Positions 1 through 7,744 of a stretch of 9,142 bases of DNA are shown here, piece by piece; position 1 is the stretch's first letter; every line of letters starts with the position of its first letter. The position numbers and the translations under genes were made by a program. The notes under the pieces were generated by a model, which saw nothing but the letters and a program-made list of their open reading frames with translations, was not told the DNA's origin and ran no database searches. Source of the DNA: an uncultured Clostridiaceae bacterium (GTDB taxonomy: Bacteria > Bacillota > Clostridia > Lachnospirales > Lachnospiraceae); assembly GCA_947175375.1 (NCBI GenBank), contig CAMWMT010000069.1, forward strand, positions 1 through 9,142, in the 5' to 3' direction.

Positions 1-534
1 CATATAGTCGGGAAGCACCCCTTCCGGAAGAAGTTGAAACCCCATCAGGCCGCTGTTCAGGAATCCCTGCCTGGCGAAGATCATCTTCCAGATCAGCACA
101 ACGGTCGCTGCCGGCATCGCCATTGGAAGCAGGAACAGGGACTTGATAAACTGCACTTTTTTAAGCCGGCTCAACTGCACGGACAGAAAGAGTCCGATGC
201 CGATCAGGAGCGGCAGGCATACAAAGGTAAACCGCACTGTATTTTTGACCGCCAGCCGGAAAGCCTGATTGGCAAATACCACCTCATAATTGTGAAGCCC
301 GGTCCATTCTTCCGTGACCGCCGTCAGAAATGACCGCCGGACCACATCCAGAAAGGGGAGCAGTACGAATACCAGGACTCCCGCCATGCTGGGGAGCAGA
401 AATCCGATCCAGGCATGTCGGCTGCGAAAAGCTACTTTTCCCCCTCCGGACAGGATCCGTCGCTTCTCCCCAGGTCTATTCTGCCAGATAGATTGACGCT
501 TTTTTAACGATCTCTGCTGCTCCGTCCTCTGCAC
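1..534 (-). CDS. Sugar ABC transporter permease, MalF/UgpA/LplB type (partial, runs off left edge)
   Basis: This is the membrane subunit of a CUT1-type carbohydrate importer. 178 residues are visible, and the reading frame is open to the window edge. A basic N-terminal tail (residues 1-40) precedes a first hydrophobic span (about 41-62, AWIGFLLPSMAGVLVFVLLP). An extracellular stretch follows, ending in HNYEVVF. A second span lies at about 101-121, after the typical NTVRFTF motif, and a third at about 131-149 (FLLPMAMPAATVVLIW). This order and these motifs are characteristic of the first permease in sugar transporters. The EAA loop that contacts the ATPase would lie off the window. No ATG or TTG exists in frame. 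The only canonical start is the GTG at 532-534, preceded by a GGAGG nine bases upstream, which would overlap the upstream binding-protein gene by 59 bases. The family call is firm, the start is not. The placement after three binding proteins suggests it serves them all. A second permease probably follows beyond the edge, and the ATPase may be a shared MsmX-like one elsewhere. Confidence 0.88.
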   Translation of the reverse strand, partial: MQRTEQQRSLKKRQSIWQNRPGEKRRILSGGGKVAFRSRHAWIGFLLPSMAGVLVFVLLPFLDVVRRSFLTAVTEEWTGLHNYEVVFANQAFRLAVKNTVRFTFVCLPLLIGIGLFLSVQLSRLKKVQFIKSLFLLPMAMPAATVVLIWKMIFARQGFLNSGLMGFQLLPEGVLPDYM

Positions 535-2800
535 TCAGTCCGCCCTCCAGTACTTTTATCCCTGTCTCATATACCAGTTCACACAGATGCGCATCGGTCA
601 ACACTGGTGTTCCTAACGTCTCCACATATCCGGTAAACCGTTCCCGCTCCGCCTGGTCCGGCCAGTACAGGTTGATCTCCTCTTCCGTCTCGTCATCCAT
701 CAAAAGCGTCATGCTTCCGTTGCTGGAATTTTCTTCACCTATATCAAAATGCGCTTCGTATGCCGCCCGGTTCACCGGATAGCCTTCGTATATATGTTCC
801 TGCGTCCCGGCGTCAAAGATCAGACGGACAAATGCTTCTGCCTCTTCCGGCTGTTCTGTCCGGGAACTGATCCCTACCATGGCTGCCGGAAGAAACACAC
901 CGGATACCTGTCCGTTGAAGATCCGGTAGTCCAGTGCTTCATCTCTTCGAAGCACAGAAGTCACAGTATCAAGGCAGAGCTGGATCCCGTCCACATAACC
1001 GGCTGCCGCCATGGCATACCCCCGGGGAATATTCAGCGCGTTATTGCATGCTTCCATTTGGCTCTGCACGGGGTCGACCCCATAAGAAGCCAGCTCCTCT
1101 GCCTCTGCCTGCTGTCGCTCCACCTGCTCCGGCACTTCCCCAGCCTGCTCCGCGTCATAGATGCGTTTCACCTGTCTTAAAAATTCCGTGACCGCCGCCT
1201 GATCCATTCCGCCGTCCTCTCTCGTCCATGCCGGAGAAGACACCATACCGAACAGCCGGAGCATCGTCTCCGGATCATAAATCCCGAAGATACCGCCCTC
1301 CGGATATTCCGCCCGCAGTTCCTCTGCCTGATCTGCGATGCCCTCCAGGCTCTCCATCTTCCCGACTGCGTCCCGATCCCCTGCAAGAAGCGGCACCTGA
1401 ATACACATAGGCATGGCATAGACTGCTCCGTCCGGGTTTGTAAAGCCTTCCACCACATTGGAGAACAGCGTTCCTTTCAGATCGTCCAGCACCGGACGGA
1501 TATCCCGGAGCATCCCTTTTTCCATATAAGTATCCATCGGCAGGCCATCCAGAATGAGCACATCCGGACCCTCTCCCGCCAGCACCTGGGTATTCAGCCG
1601 CTTGATGGCATCCTCTGCCGTTATTCCGCCATCGCCTTCTATTCCAACTTCGTACCGCACATAAATATCCGTGTGCTGCCTCTTATACGCGGTCATGGCC
1701 TGCCGTACGCTTCGATTTTCCGTGAGGCTGTAGATCCGGATCTCTTGATCCGGCATGGACGGGACTGTCTCATCGAACGTGTAGCGTACCAACCCGACAG
1801 ACGGATTAAACGCTGCCAGAAATTCCTGGTCCGTCAGCGCTTTCATCCGGTAGATATGTGCAGACGCATCCCCGAAAGTGCTGAGCGCGCCGTCGATCAC
1901 CTGCTCCATCACACTGCCGCCCAGTACATGCCGGTACATACCGTCCTCACTGGCCAGATAGATCACATCGTCCTTTGTACTTCCCATCACAGCCAGCGGA
2001 TAACCCCCGCCCGTATAAGCGACCGTTCCGTCCGGGACAGTCTGGCGGATCCAGGCATCCACTGTCTCCTCCTGAGGCAGAAGCACCCCTTCCTGCAAGT
2101 CATATCGGTACAACCTGTCATAACCCACTGCCAGCAGGGTATCTCCTGAGAAATCCATATAACCCACCGAGCGTTCCGCCATGAACAGTTCTTTCAGGCT
2201 CTCTTTCTCCACATCTATTTCGTAGATCCTGCCCTGCATATCTCCCGCAAAAAGCCTTCCGTCGTCTTTGAACACAAAAGATTCGATACAACTCCCATCC
2301 TCCTGTAAAAAACCAAAGTCCACGATCTTTACGGTTCCGTCCGGCATTCCGAAGACGCAGTAATTTCCTTCCCAATCTTCCGGTATTTCCTTTCCATACA
2401 CCGCTCTCACCTGATCTGGCATCTCTCCGGAGCAGGAGGCAGCCACCGTTCCGTCCGGTCCCATGACTGCCGCCAGGCAGTACACACCCTCGAGCATCGG
2501 GAACCAGTCCGTCTCCTCCTGCTGCCACGTCTGTCCTCCGTCAGTCGACCGGTAAAGTCCCGACCCGAAGCTGATAACCGTAAGACTTCCGTCGTCCATC
2601 CAGTTCATCCCGCCGTTCCGGTTGATCTCCTGAGGCATCTCATAAAAGGTCTCCATATATCTGCCCATGGCTCCCCGTTCCGAAGCAGCCTGCCCATCGC
2701 TCTGGCTCTGCCCTTCATCTCCCGAATGCCCGCCGCAGGCGGACAGGAACAACATCGCCACACACAGGAAAATCCCTGCTCTTAACCTTTTCCCTCTCAT
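476..2800 (-). CDS. Lipoprotein A: Asp-box propeller-like region fused to a solute-binding domain (divergent paralog)
   Basis: This 774-aa secreted lipoprotein is predicted to sit on the outer face of the membrane and deliver a ligand to the adjacent permease. The signal peptide ends in the lipobox LSAC (residues 19-22), with C22 as the lipidation site. A polar linker leads to MGRYMET. Residues about 50-350 contain short beta-rich, PDG-containing repeats and one exact Asp-box, STDGGQTW (85-92), as found in BNR/sialidase-type propeller blades. MYRHVLGG lies at 288-295. The binding-protein half starts at IRIYSLTEN (354-362), continues with RYEVGI and GPDVLILDGLP, and ends in IYLAE. Full length is about twice that of a usual 400-450 aa sugar-binding protein, which fits a two-domain fusion. 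Relative to the other two copies it lacks the YVDPEGN segment, replaces the W-x-GQI motif with FNGQV, and has a different middle of the binding domain (about 570-640), so a different ligand is likely. The ribosome site is modest (AAGGA or AGGG before ATG). The stop overlaps the likely permease start. The domain call is from motifs only. Confidence 0.9.
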   Translation of the reverse strand: MRGKRLRAGIFLCVAMLFLSACGGHSGDEGQSQSDGQAASERGAMGRYMETFYEMPQEINRNGGMNWMDDGSLTVISFGSGLYRSTDGGQTWQQEETDWFPMLEGVYCLAAVMGPDGTVAASCSGEMPDQVRAVYGKEIPEDWEGNYCVFGMPDGTVKIVDFGFLQEDGSCIESFVFKDDGRLFAGDMQGRIYEIDVEKESLKELFMAERSVGYMDFSGDTLLAVGYDRLYRYDLQEGVLLPQEETVDAWIRQTVPDGTVAYTGGGYPLAVMGSTKDDVIYLASEDGMYRHVLGGSVMEQVIDGALSTFGDASAHIYRMKALTDQEFLAAFNPSVGLVRYTFDETVPSMPDQEIRIYSLTENRSVRQAMTAYKRQHTDIYVRYEVGIEGDGGITAEDAIKRLNTQVLAGEGPDVLILDGLPMDTYMEKGMLRDIRPVLDDLKGTLFSNVVEGFTNPDGAVYAMPMCIQVPLLAGDRDAVGKMESLEGIADQAEELRAEYPEGGIFGIYDPETMLRLFGMVSSPAWTREDGGMDQAAVTEFLRQVKRIYDAEQAGEVPEQVERQQAEAEELASYGVDPVQSQMEACNNALNIPRGYAMAAAGYVDGIQLCLDTVTSVLRRDEALDYRIFNGQVSGVFLPAAMVGISSRTEQPEEAEAFVRLIFDAGTQEHIYEGYPVNRAAYEAHFDIGEENSSNGSMTLLMDDETEEEINLYWPDQAERERFTGYVETLGTPVLTDAHLCELVYETGIKVLEGGLSAEDGAAEIVKKASIYLAE
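544..548 (-). promoter_or_regulatory. Candidate ribosome binding site for the permease, inside the upstream gene
   Basis: GGAGG on the minus strand lies nine bases before the GTG at 532-534, inside the codons for the LEGG stretch of the preceding lipoprotein. The other two paralogs have no such purine run at this point (NGS replaces EGG). That mildly supports a real translation signal giving coupling, although a glycine/glutamate-rich stretch could produce it by chance. Confidence 0.45.
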
Positions 2801-2818
2801 TTTCCCTGATCCTTATTA

Positions 2819-2833
2819 TTTAAGTTCCGCATC
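2819..2833. repeat. 15-bp direct repeat, copy 1
   Basis: TTTAAGTTCCGCATC is exactly identical to the copy at 2922-2936. The two starts are 103 bases apart and bracket the imperfect hairpin. The pair could be the remnant of a small duplication, the edges of a short inserted module, or a paired RNA or protein recognition site. Confidence 0.7.
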
Positions 2834-2860
2834 TTTCCTTCCAGCACCTTCTGCCCAGAA

Positions 2861-2892
2861 AAGTCTGATGACACTTCCGTGTCCTCCGACTT
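2861..2892 (-). repeat. Imperfect hairpin with GGAA tetraloop in the B-A spacer
   Basis: Two 14-base arms (2861-2874 and 2879-2892) match at 12 of 14 positions around a four-base loop. In the minus-strand transcript the loop reads GGAA, a GNRA tetraloop, and the two mismatches are G-A oppositions. The following bases are TTTTCTGG, which is too weak for a confident terminator. It may modulate mRNA stability or partial attenuation between B and the A-permease pair. Confidence 0.55.
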
Positions 2893-2921
2893 CTCTGCGT
2901 GCTGTTCGGGCGGATGCTGTT

Positions 2922-2936
2922 TTTAAGTTCCGCATC
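2922..2936. repeat. 15-bp direct repeat, copy 2
   Basis: This second exact copy of TTTAAGTTCCGCATC begins just after paralog B ends, in transcription order. Its GCATC also pairs with GGATGC at 2912-2917, giving a six-base stem with a 14-base loop in the transcript. Confidence 0.7.
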
Positions 2937-2944
2937 CTGTCCGT

Positions 2945-5296
2945 TTATTCTGCCAGGTAGATCGCCGCCTTTTTGAGGATCTCTGCCACAGCGTCGTCCA
3001 CACTGATACTTCCATTCAGGGCTTTCTGCCCGACTTCATACACGACTTCTTCGATCACTGCATCTCCGGCACAGACGGAAGCCGCAGATTCCACCATACG
3101 CTTTAACTCTGCAAAATCTTCCTCTGTCACCCATTTGATATCCAGATGAAAACTCTTACCGTCTGCTCCGGACGTCCCGATACTGATCCCCATGTCATCT
3201 TCTCTCGGGTTCTCTTTCAGCGTTTCAAAGGATGCCATATTCATCGGAAGTCCTGTGGTCACCTCAATATCCTGCAGTTCCTTTCCGAACAGGAAACGAA
3301 AAAATTCCAGTGCAAGTTCATTGTCCTTGGAACCTGCAGTGATACCGACCATTCCTTTCGGGATAAAACCGTTCCGGATCTGTCCCTGCCAGAAATTATA
3401 GCCAAAGTTCTCCTCCTGGTTCGCCAGAGTGCTGACCGTATTGAAATCCCCATCCATCATATAGGTAATCCCCAGGCCAATCCTTTGTTCTCCCATACCA
3501 ATATCGACCGCTGAGCTGCAGGCAGTCGCAAAATACTCCATGGCTCCACTCCAGTTCAGGCTGTTCTCATACCATGTTCGGTAAGTGGTCAGTTCTTCTT
3601 CGTCAAGCCCCGCAGTCTCCGCTTCATAGATCCGCTTCGCCTGGGTGAGGAATTCTGTCAGCTTTTCTTTATCAATTGAACCGGTCTTCGGATCCGTCCA
3701 GGCTCCGGAGCAGGTGATCCCCAGTGTACGCAGCAGCTTGCCTTCTGCCGACAGACCGAGCAGCATTCCTTCCGGATAATCCCTGCGGAGCGCTTCCACC
3801 GTATCTGCCAGGCTCGACAGGTCTGTGACGTTTCTGATGGCATCCTCATCTCCCACCAGAAGCGGCAGGCGGAACCGGAGCGGCAGATAATAGAGCTTCC
3901 CGTCCTCTCTGCATGCCTCCACCAGATTCGGGAACAATACATCTTCTCCGCTCATACTGTCAGCGATCTCGGTCACATCCATGAGCACGCCCTTTTCTTC
4001 GTAGGAATACCGTGGAAGCCCATCCAGCACCAGAAGATCCGGACCCGAACCGGACATGATCCTCGTATTCAGATTTTTAATGGCATCCTCTGAAGTCATG
4101 CCGCTTCCCGTATTCATGCCGATCTCATACCGGACATAAGTTTCCGGATGCTGTTTTTGAAACAGGCTGACTGCCTGACGAACCGCATAATTTTCGGTCA
4201 GGCTATAGATGCTGACCTGTTGCTCCGGTATGGTCGGGATGTCCGGGTCATAGACATAACGATACATTTTCCCATTGGTATAGAGCAGGGCAAATTCATT
4301 GTCCGGTAGGACTGCCATCCCGGCAAGCGCCATCTTGGGATCTCCCAGGGAACTCAAAGCTCCTTCCATGACCTGTTCTACCGCCGTACCGCCGATCACG
4401 TGGCGGTACAGACCGCTCTCAAAGGCAAAATAGACGACATCCGTTTCTTCCCCTTCTGCCATGACCACCGTATAGGAACCGGAGTTGGCTCCGATCTCTT
4501 CCCCCACATTTTCCATAATAAAATCCTGCAGCACCTTATCGCCGTCCGATACCATCTCATTTTCCATATCATAGAACTGAAGTCCCCGGCTGCCGATCTC
4601 GATCATGTACTGGTCAGTAAAGCACACATAGTCCGACAGTCCTTCTGCCTCAAAAAGCTGCCTGGCTGTTCCGCCTGCCGGATCCATCTCAAATACTTTA
4701 CCGCCCATGACGTACGCATAGAGCCGGCTGTCTTTCCCGAACCAGAACTGATGGATGCTGTTGTTCCCATCCGGAGATTCCAGCGCCGTCGGATTCCCCT
4801 CCGGATCTACATAGAGATACTCTGGATGATAACCAGGCTCTACTGCCCCTTCTGTCTCATCATGCGGCGGGCTGTAGACAACGGACACCGAGCCATCCGG
4901 CGCGATGGACAGATGGGCGATATACGCCTCCCGAAGCTCCCGAAGCCACGGCGCCTCCTTCATCTCCCAGCTCTCGCCGTTATCTCTGGAGATATACATT
5001 CCCGCCGTCTGCTCGATCAGGACCAGCTCCCCTGTCTCCAGCTTCTGCAGGCACAGCGTCGGATAACTGCTGCCATATTCCACATCCTCCGGCAGGGTCA
5101 TCTCTTTCTCCAGGTAACGCCCCATGGACCGCTCGCCTCCGCTGCCTCCTTCTGCTGCCGACACCGGCGTCTCATTGGTTCCGTCTCCGCCTCCCGGCTG
5201 ACCGGAGGTTCCGTTATCCTTCCCTGCACATCCCTGCAGGAGCAGCATTGCTCCCGCCAGCAGACATGCCGCAATACGTCCACATCTTTTCCTCAT
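2945..5296 (-). CDS. Lipoprotein B: Asp-box propeller-like region fused to a solute-binding domain
   Basis: This 783-aa predicted surface lipoprotein is the middle member of the tandem trio. The signal peptide has lipobox LQGC (residues 20-23), with C23 the lipid anchor. A Gly/Ser/Glu-rich linker runs to SMGRYLEKE (57-65). The Asp-box SRDNGESW lies at 103-110. The propeller-like half continues with APDGSVSVV, YHPEYLYVDPEGN (157-168), FWFGKDSRLYAY and GLYRHVIGG (295-303). The solute-binding half begins near VSIYSLTEN (361-369), with RYEIGM, GPDLLVLDGLPRYSYEEKGVL, LRFRLPLLVGDE, a FNTVSTLANQEE segment and WQGQIRNGFIPKGMVGI, and ends KKAAIYLAE. It is much closer to lipoprotein C than to A, suggesting a more recent B/C duplication. 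A good ribosome site (AAAGGAGAGG) precedes the ATG, and the gap to the upstream gene is 54 bases. The expected role is ligand capture for the downstream permease. The ligand is unknown, with sugar or glycan fragments inferred from the permease type. Confidence 0.92.
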   Translation of the reverse strand: MRKRCGRIAACLLAGAMLLLQGCAGKDNGTSGQPGGGDGTNETPVSAAEGGSGGERSMGRYLEKEMTLPEDVEYGSSYPTLCLQKLETGELVLIEQTAGMYISRDNGESWEMKEAPWLRELREAYIAHLSIAPDGSVSVVYSPPHDETEGAVEPGYHPEYLYVDPEGNPTALESPDGNNSIHQFWFGKDSRLYAYVMGGKVFEMDPAGGTARQLFEAEGLSDYVCFTDQYMIEIGSRGLQFYDMENEMVSDGDKVLQDFIMENVGEEIGANSGSYTVVMAEGEETDVVYFAFESGLYRHVIGGTAVEQVMEGALSSLGDPKMALAGMAVLPDNEFALLYTNGKMYRYVYDPDIPTIPEQQVSIYSLTENYAVRQAVSLFQKQHPETYVRYEIGMNTGSGMTSEDAIKNLNTRIMSGSGPDLLVLDGLPRYSYEEKGVLMDVTEIADSMSGEDVLFPNLVEACREDGKLYYLPLRFRLPLLVGDEDAIRNVTDLSSLADTVEALRRDYPEGMLLGLSAEGKLLRTLGITCSGAWTDPKTGSIDKEKLTEFLTQAKRIYEAETAGLDEEELTTYRTWYENSLNWSGAMEYFATACSSAVDIGMGEQRIGLGITYMMDGDFNTVSTLANQEENFGYNFWQGQIRNGFIPKGMVGITAGSKDNELALEFFRFLFGKELQDIEVTTGLPMNMASFETLKENPREDDMGISIGTSGADGKSFHLDIKWVTEEDFAELKRMVESAASVCAGDAVIEEVVYEVGQKALNGSISVDDAVAEILKKAAIYLAE

Positions 5297-5350
5297 TCCA
5301 AAAATCCTCTCCTTTCCACATGCTCCATACCACTGACTTCCCTCTTTCCT

Positions 5351-7714
5351 TTACTCCGACAGGTAGATCGCTGTCTTTTTGAGAATCTCCGCCACCGTAT
5401 CCTCCACACTGGCGCTTCCGTTCACAGCTTTTACGCCAAGTTCACACACAGCTTCTTCAATAGAAGCATCTCCGGTACAGATCGTAGAAGCCGACCGGAC
5501 CATGTCCCGCAATCTCTCAAAATCCTCCTCCCTGCTCCAGTAGATATCCAGAGAGAAAACAGTACCCTCGCCATCGTTTATCACAATTCCTCCATGTTCA
5601 TACTCTTCTCTTGGATTTTCCCTGAGTTTCTCAAAAGAAGTCTCCTTGATCGGAAAGCCGGAAGGCAGATCCATATCCTGCACCTTACTTCCATATAAGA
5701 ACCGGAAAAATTCCAGAACCAGGTCTTTTTTCTCCGAACCGGTACAGATCCCGACCATATCCTTCGGGATGAAACCATTCTCAATCTGTCCCGACCACGG
5801 GGCATAGGCAAAATCCTCCTCCTGAGCCGCCAGAGTGCTCACGGTATTGAATTCACAGTCCATTCCATAGGTGATGCCTGCTCCCAGTTTCTGAGTTCCC
5901 ATTGCAACATCAACCGCATTCGCGGATGCGACCGCATAATACATTCCTTCCGAAGCAACATCCGACTGCCAGCTCTCCTCATAATTCTCCCGATAGTCAG
6001 CCAGCTCTTCTTCACTGATTCCGGCAGTCTCCGCCTGATAGACGCGCCTGGCGCTCTGGAGAAATTCCGTCAGTTTCTCCTGGTCAACAGATCCGCTCAC
6101 AGGATCGGTCCATGCAGCTGCACAGGTAAGCTTCAGCGTATCCAGCACTTCCTTTTCTGTCCGAAGCCCGATCAGCGCGCCTTCAGGGTATTCCTCGCGC
6201 AGCGACTCCACAGCATCCGCCAGGGCAGGCAGATCTCTCACCTGTTCCACGCTTTTTCTATCTCCCACCAGCAGCGGCAGTCGGAAACGAACCGGAAGAT
6301 AATAAAGCTTTCCATCCAGGCGGCAGGCATCCACCAGATTTTTGAACAAACCGTCCTTTTCATTAATATCGTGAACGATCGCGCTCAGATCCGCAAGCAC
6401 TCCTTTTTCTTCATAGGAGCGTACAGGCAGTCCGTCCAGCACCAGAAGATCTGGGCCGGAACCAGACATAAGTTTTGTGTTCAGATTTTTGACGGCATCC
6501 TCTGTTGTCATACTTCCATCTGCCGACAATCCGGTCTCATAATTCACATATACTTCCGGATGCTCCTTTTGGAACAGGCTCACTGCCTGGCGCATCGTAT
6601 AATCTTCTGTCAGGCTGTAAATACTGATCTGCTCTTCCGGCACGGTCGGAATATCGGGATCATAGACATACCGGTACAACTTTGCTTTATCATAGAGTAC
6701 GAGAAATTCATTGTCCGGCAGGACCGCAAATCCGGAAAGCTGCATCTGCGGATCTCCAAGGGAACTGATATTCCCGTCAGACAACTGTTCCATAACAGAG
6801 CCGCCGATCACATGCCGGTACAGCCCGCCGCTGTATGCCAGGCAGAGTACATCTTCCTGTTCCCCCGCCGCCGCGACCATACAGTAGCCGCCCGCATCAG
6901 AACCGAGAGAATTTCCCACATGGTTCCTGACAAAATCCTTCAGGACCTGATCTTCCTCCGCCATCATCATTCTGTCCAGATCATAAAGCACGGTATCATT
7001 TCTGGATGTGACAGCGATCATATACCGTCCTGTAAAACAGATATATTCCGTGATTCCTTCGACCTCGAACAGTGTCTTCGCAGTACCGTTCTCTATACCC
7101 ATCTCACAGGTCTTCCCATTTATATCGCAGGCATAGAGGCGGCTGTCCGGTCCAAACCAGAACCGGTTCACCCACGACTCCGGATCCGGCGCCTCCAGAT
7201 CTGCCGCATTTCCCTCCGGATCCACATAGAGATACTTCGGATGATATTCCGGATAGGAATCTGAAGACTCTTCCTCTGTCCCTTCCTCTTCATAAGGGAG
7301 ATAGATCACCGCGGCTGCGCCGTTCGGCGAAAGAGCGATCTGAGCGATATAACCGGACAGGTCATCGTACCAGGGAGTCTGCTTTCTGGTCCATGTCATT
7401 CCATGATCTGAAGACAGATACAGACCCGCGTACCGTTCCATCAGCGCTAGATCCCCGTTATCCAGCTGTTGAAGGTACGCTGTTGGATGATTGCTCATAG
7501 ATGTGATCTCCTCCGGCAGCGATACCTCCTGCTCCAGATAACGCCCCATGCCGGACTCCCTGTCCTGTCCGTCCCCGGATGTCTCCGCAGCCGTTCTCTG
7601 TCCTCCGTCCTGTCCTGTGGCGGCGCCTCCCCTGCCGGCACAGCCTTCCAGAAAAAGCATGATCCCGATCAGCAGGAACACCATCCATTGTCTGTATCTT
7701 TTCTTCATAATCAT
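5351..7714 (-). CDS. Lipoprotein C: Asp-box propeller-like region fused to a solute-binding domain
   Basis: This 787-aa predicted surface lipoprotein is the first of the three paralogs in transcription order. The lipobox is LEGC (residues 22-25), with C25 lipidated. The sequence then shows a Gly/Gln/Asp-rich linker, GMGRYLEQE (55-63) and the Asp-box SSDHGMTW (101-108). YHPKYLYVDPEGN lies at 157-169, FWFGPDSRLYACDINGK at about 185-201 and GLYRHVIGG at 297-305. The binding domain starts at ISIYSLTED (363-371) and contains NYETGL, GPDLLVLDGLP (420-430), VRFRLPLLVGD, FNTVSTLAAQEE, WSGQIENGFIPKDMVGI and the tail KKTAIYLSE. Two ATG codons compete: 7714, only five bases after AGGAGG, and 7708, eleven bases after it. 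The second gives the conventional MKKRYRQ signal peptide start, so the true start may be 7708. It follows lipoprotein D by 30 bases and is almost certainly co-transcribed. Confidence 0.92.
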   Translation of the reverse strand: MIMKKRYRQWMVFLLIGIMLFLEGCAGRGGAATGQDGGQRTAAETSGDGQDRESGMGRYLEQEVSLPEEITSMSNHPTAYLQQLDNGDLALMERYAGLYLSSDHGMTWTRKQTPWYDDLSGYIAQIALSPNGAAAVIYLPYEEEGTEEESSDSYPEYHPKYLYVDPEGNAADLEAPDPESWVNRFWFGPDSRLYACDINGKTCEMGIENGTAKTLFEVEGITEYICFTGRYMIAVTSRNDTVLYDLDRMMMAEEDQVLKDFVRNHVGNSLGSDAGGYCMVAAAGEQEDVLCLAYSGGLYRHVIGGSVMEQLSDGNISSLGDPQMQLSGFAVLPDNEFLVLYDKAKLYRYVYDPDIPTVPEEQISIYSLTEDYTMRQAVSLFQKEHPEVYVNYETGLSADGSMTTEDAVKNLNTKLMSGSGPDLLVLDGLPVRSYEEKGVLADLSAIVHDINEKDGLFKNLVDACRLDGKLYYLPVRFRLPLLVGDRKSVEQVRDLPALADAVESLREEYPEGALIGLRTEKEVLDTLKLTCAAAWTDPVSGSVDQEKLTEFLQSARRVYQAETAGISEEELADYRENYEESWQSDVASEGMYYAVASANAVDVAMGTQKLGAGITYGMDCEFNTVSTLAAQEEDFAYAPWSGQIENGFIPKDMVGICTGSEKKDLVLEFFRFLYGSKVQDMDLPSGFPIKETSFEKLRENPREEYEHGGIVINDGEGTVFSLDIYWSREEDFERLRDMVRSASTICTGDASIEEAVCELGVKAVNGSASVEDTVAEILKKTAIYLSE

Positions 7715-7718
7715 ACCA

Positions 7719-7725
7719 CCCTCCT
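7719..7725 (-). promoter_or_regulatory. Ribosome binding site of lipoprotein C
   Basis: AGGAGGG on the minus strand. It sits unusually close to the first ATG (7714) and somewhat far from the second (7708), so it does not settle which is used. The difference is two residues before the signal peptide. Confidence 0.7.
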
Positions 7726-7744
7726 GTTTTCCGTTCTTTACCTG

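Larger units (their letters stand above)
2801..2944 (-). other. Intergenic spacer between paralogs B and A with repeats and hairpins
   Basis: This is the longest spacer within the operon at 144 bases, against 30 and 54 for the others. It holds a pair of exact 15-bp direct repeats, a GGATGC/GCATCC inverted repeat directly after the stop of paralog B (2912-2917 with 2932-2937), and a longer imperfect hairpin. None of the structures is followed by a T-run, so transcription probably continues. No clear promoter was seen here. Confidence 0.6.

Noticed and set aside
34..333. Plus-strand open frame at the left edge
   Set aside because: The minus strand here encodes an unmistakable ABC permease with membrane spans; the plus frame has no domain features.
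2525..2548. Asp-box read as evidence for a sialidase
   Set aside because: Only one clear Asp-box occurs per protein, sialidase catalytic motifs (such as the arginine triad and FRIP) are not seen, and the rest is a solute-binding protein. The motif indicates propeller-like structure, not the enzyme.
2861..2892. Intrinsic terminator between paralogs B and A
   Set aside because: The hairpin has two internal mismatches and only a short, interrupted T-run (TTTTCTGG) after it on the minus strand. A full terminator would strand A and the permease without an evident promoter.
4400..5698. Long plus-strand open frame (432 codons) opposite lipoproteins B and C, crossing their spacer
   Set aside because: It lies antisense to two clear coding genes, has no recognisable domain, and its composition (His/Arg/Leu/Pro-rich) is that of a reverse-complement shadow frame.
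6371..7264. Plus-strand open frame of 297 codons opposite lipoprotein C
   Set aside because: Shadow of the minus-strand gene; no family motif, and the paralog-conserved minus-strand protein explains the region.
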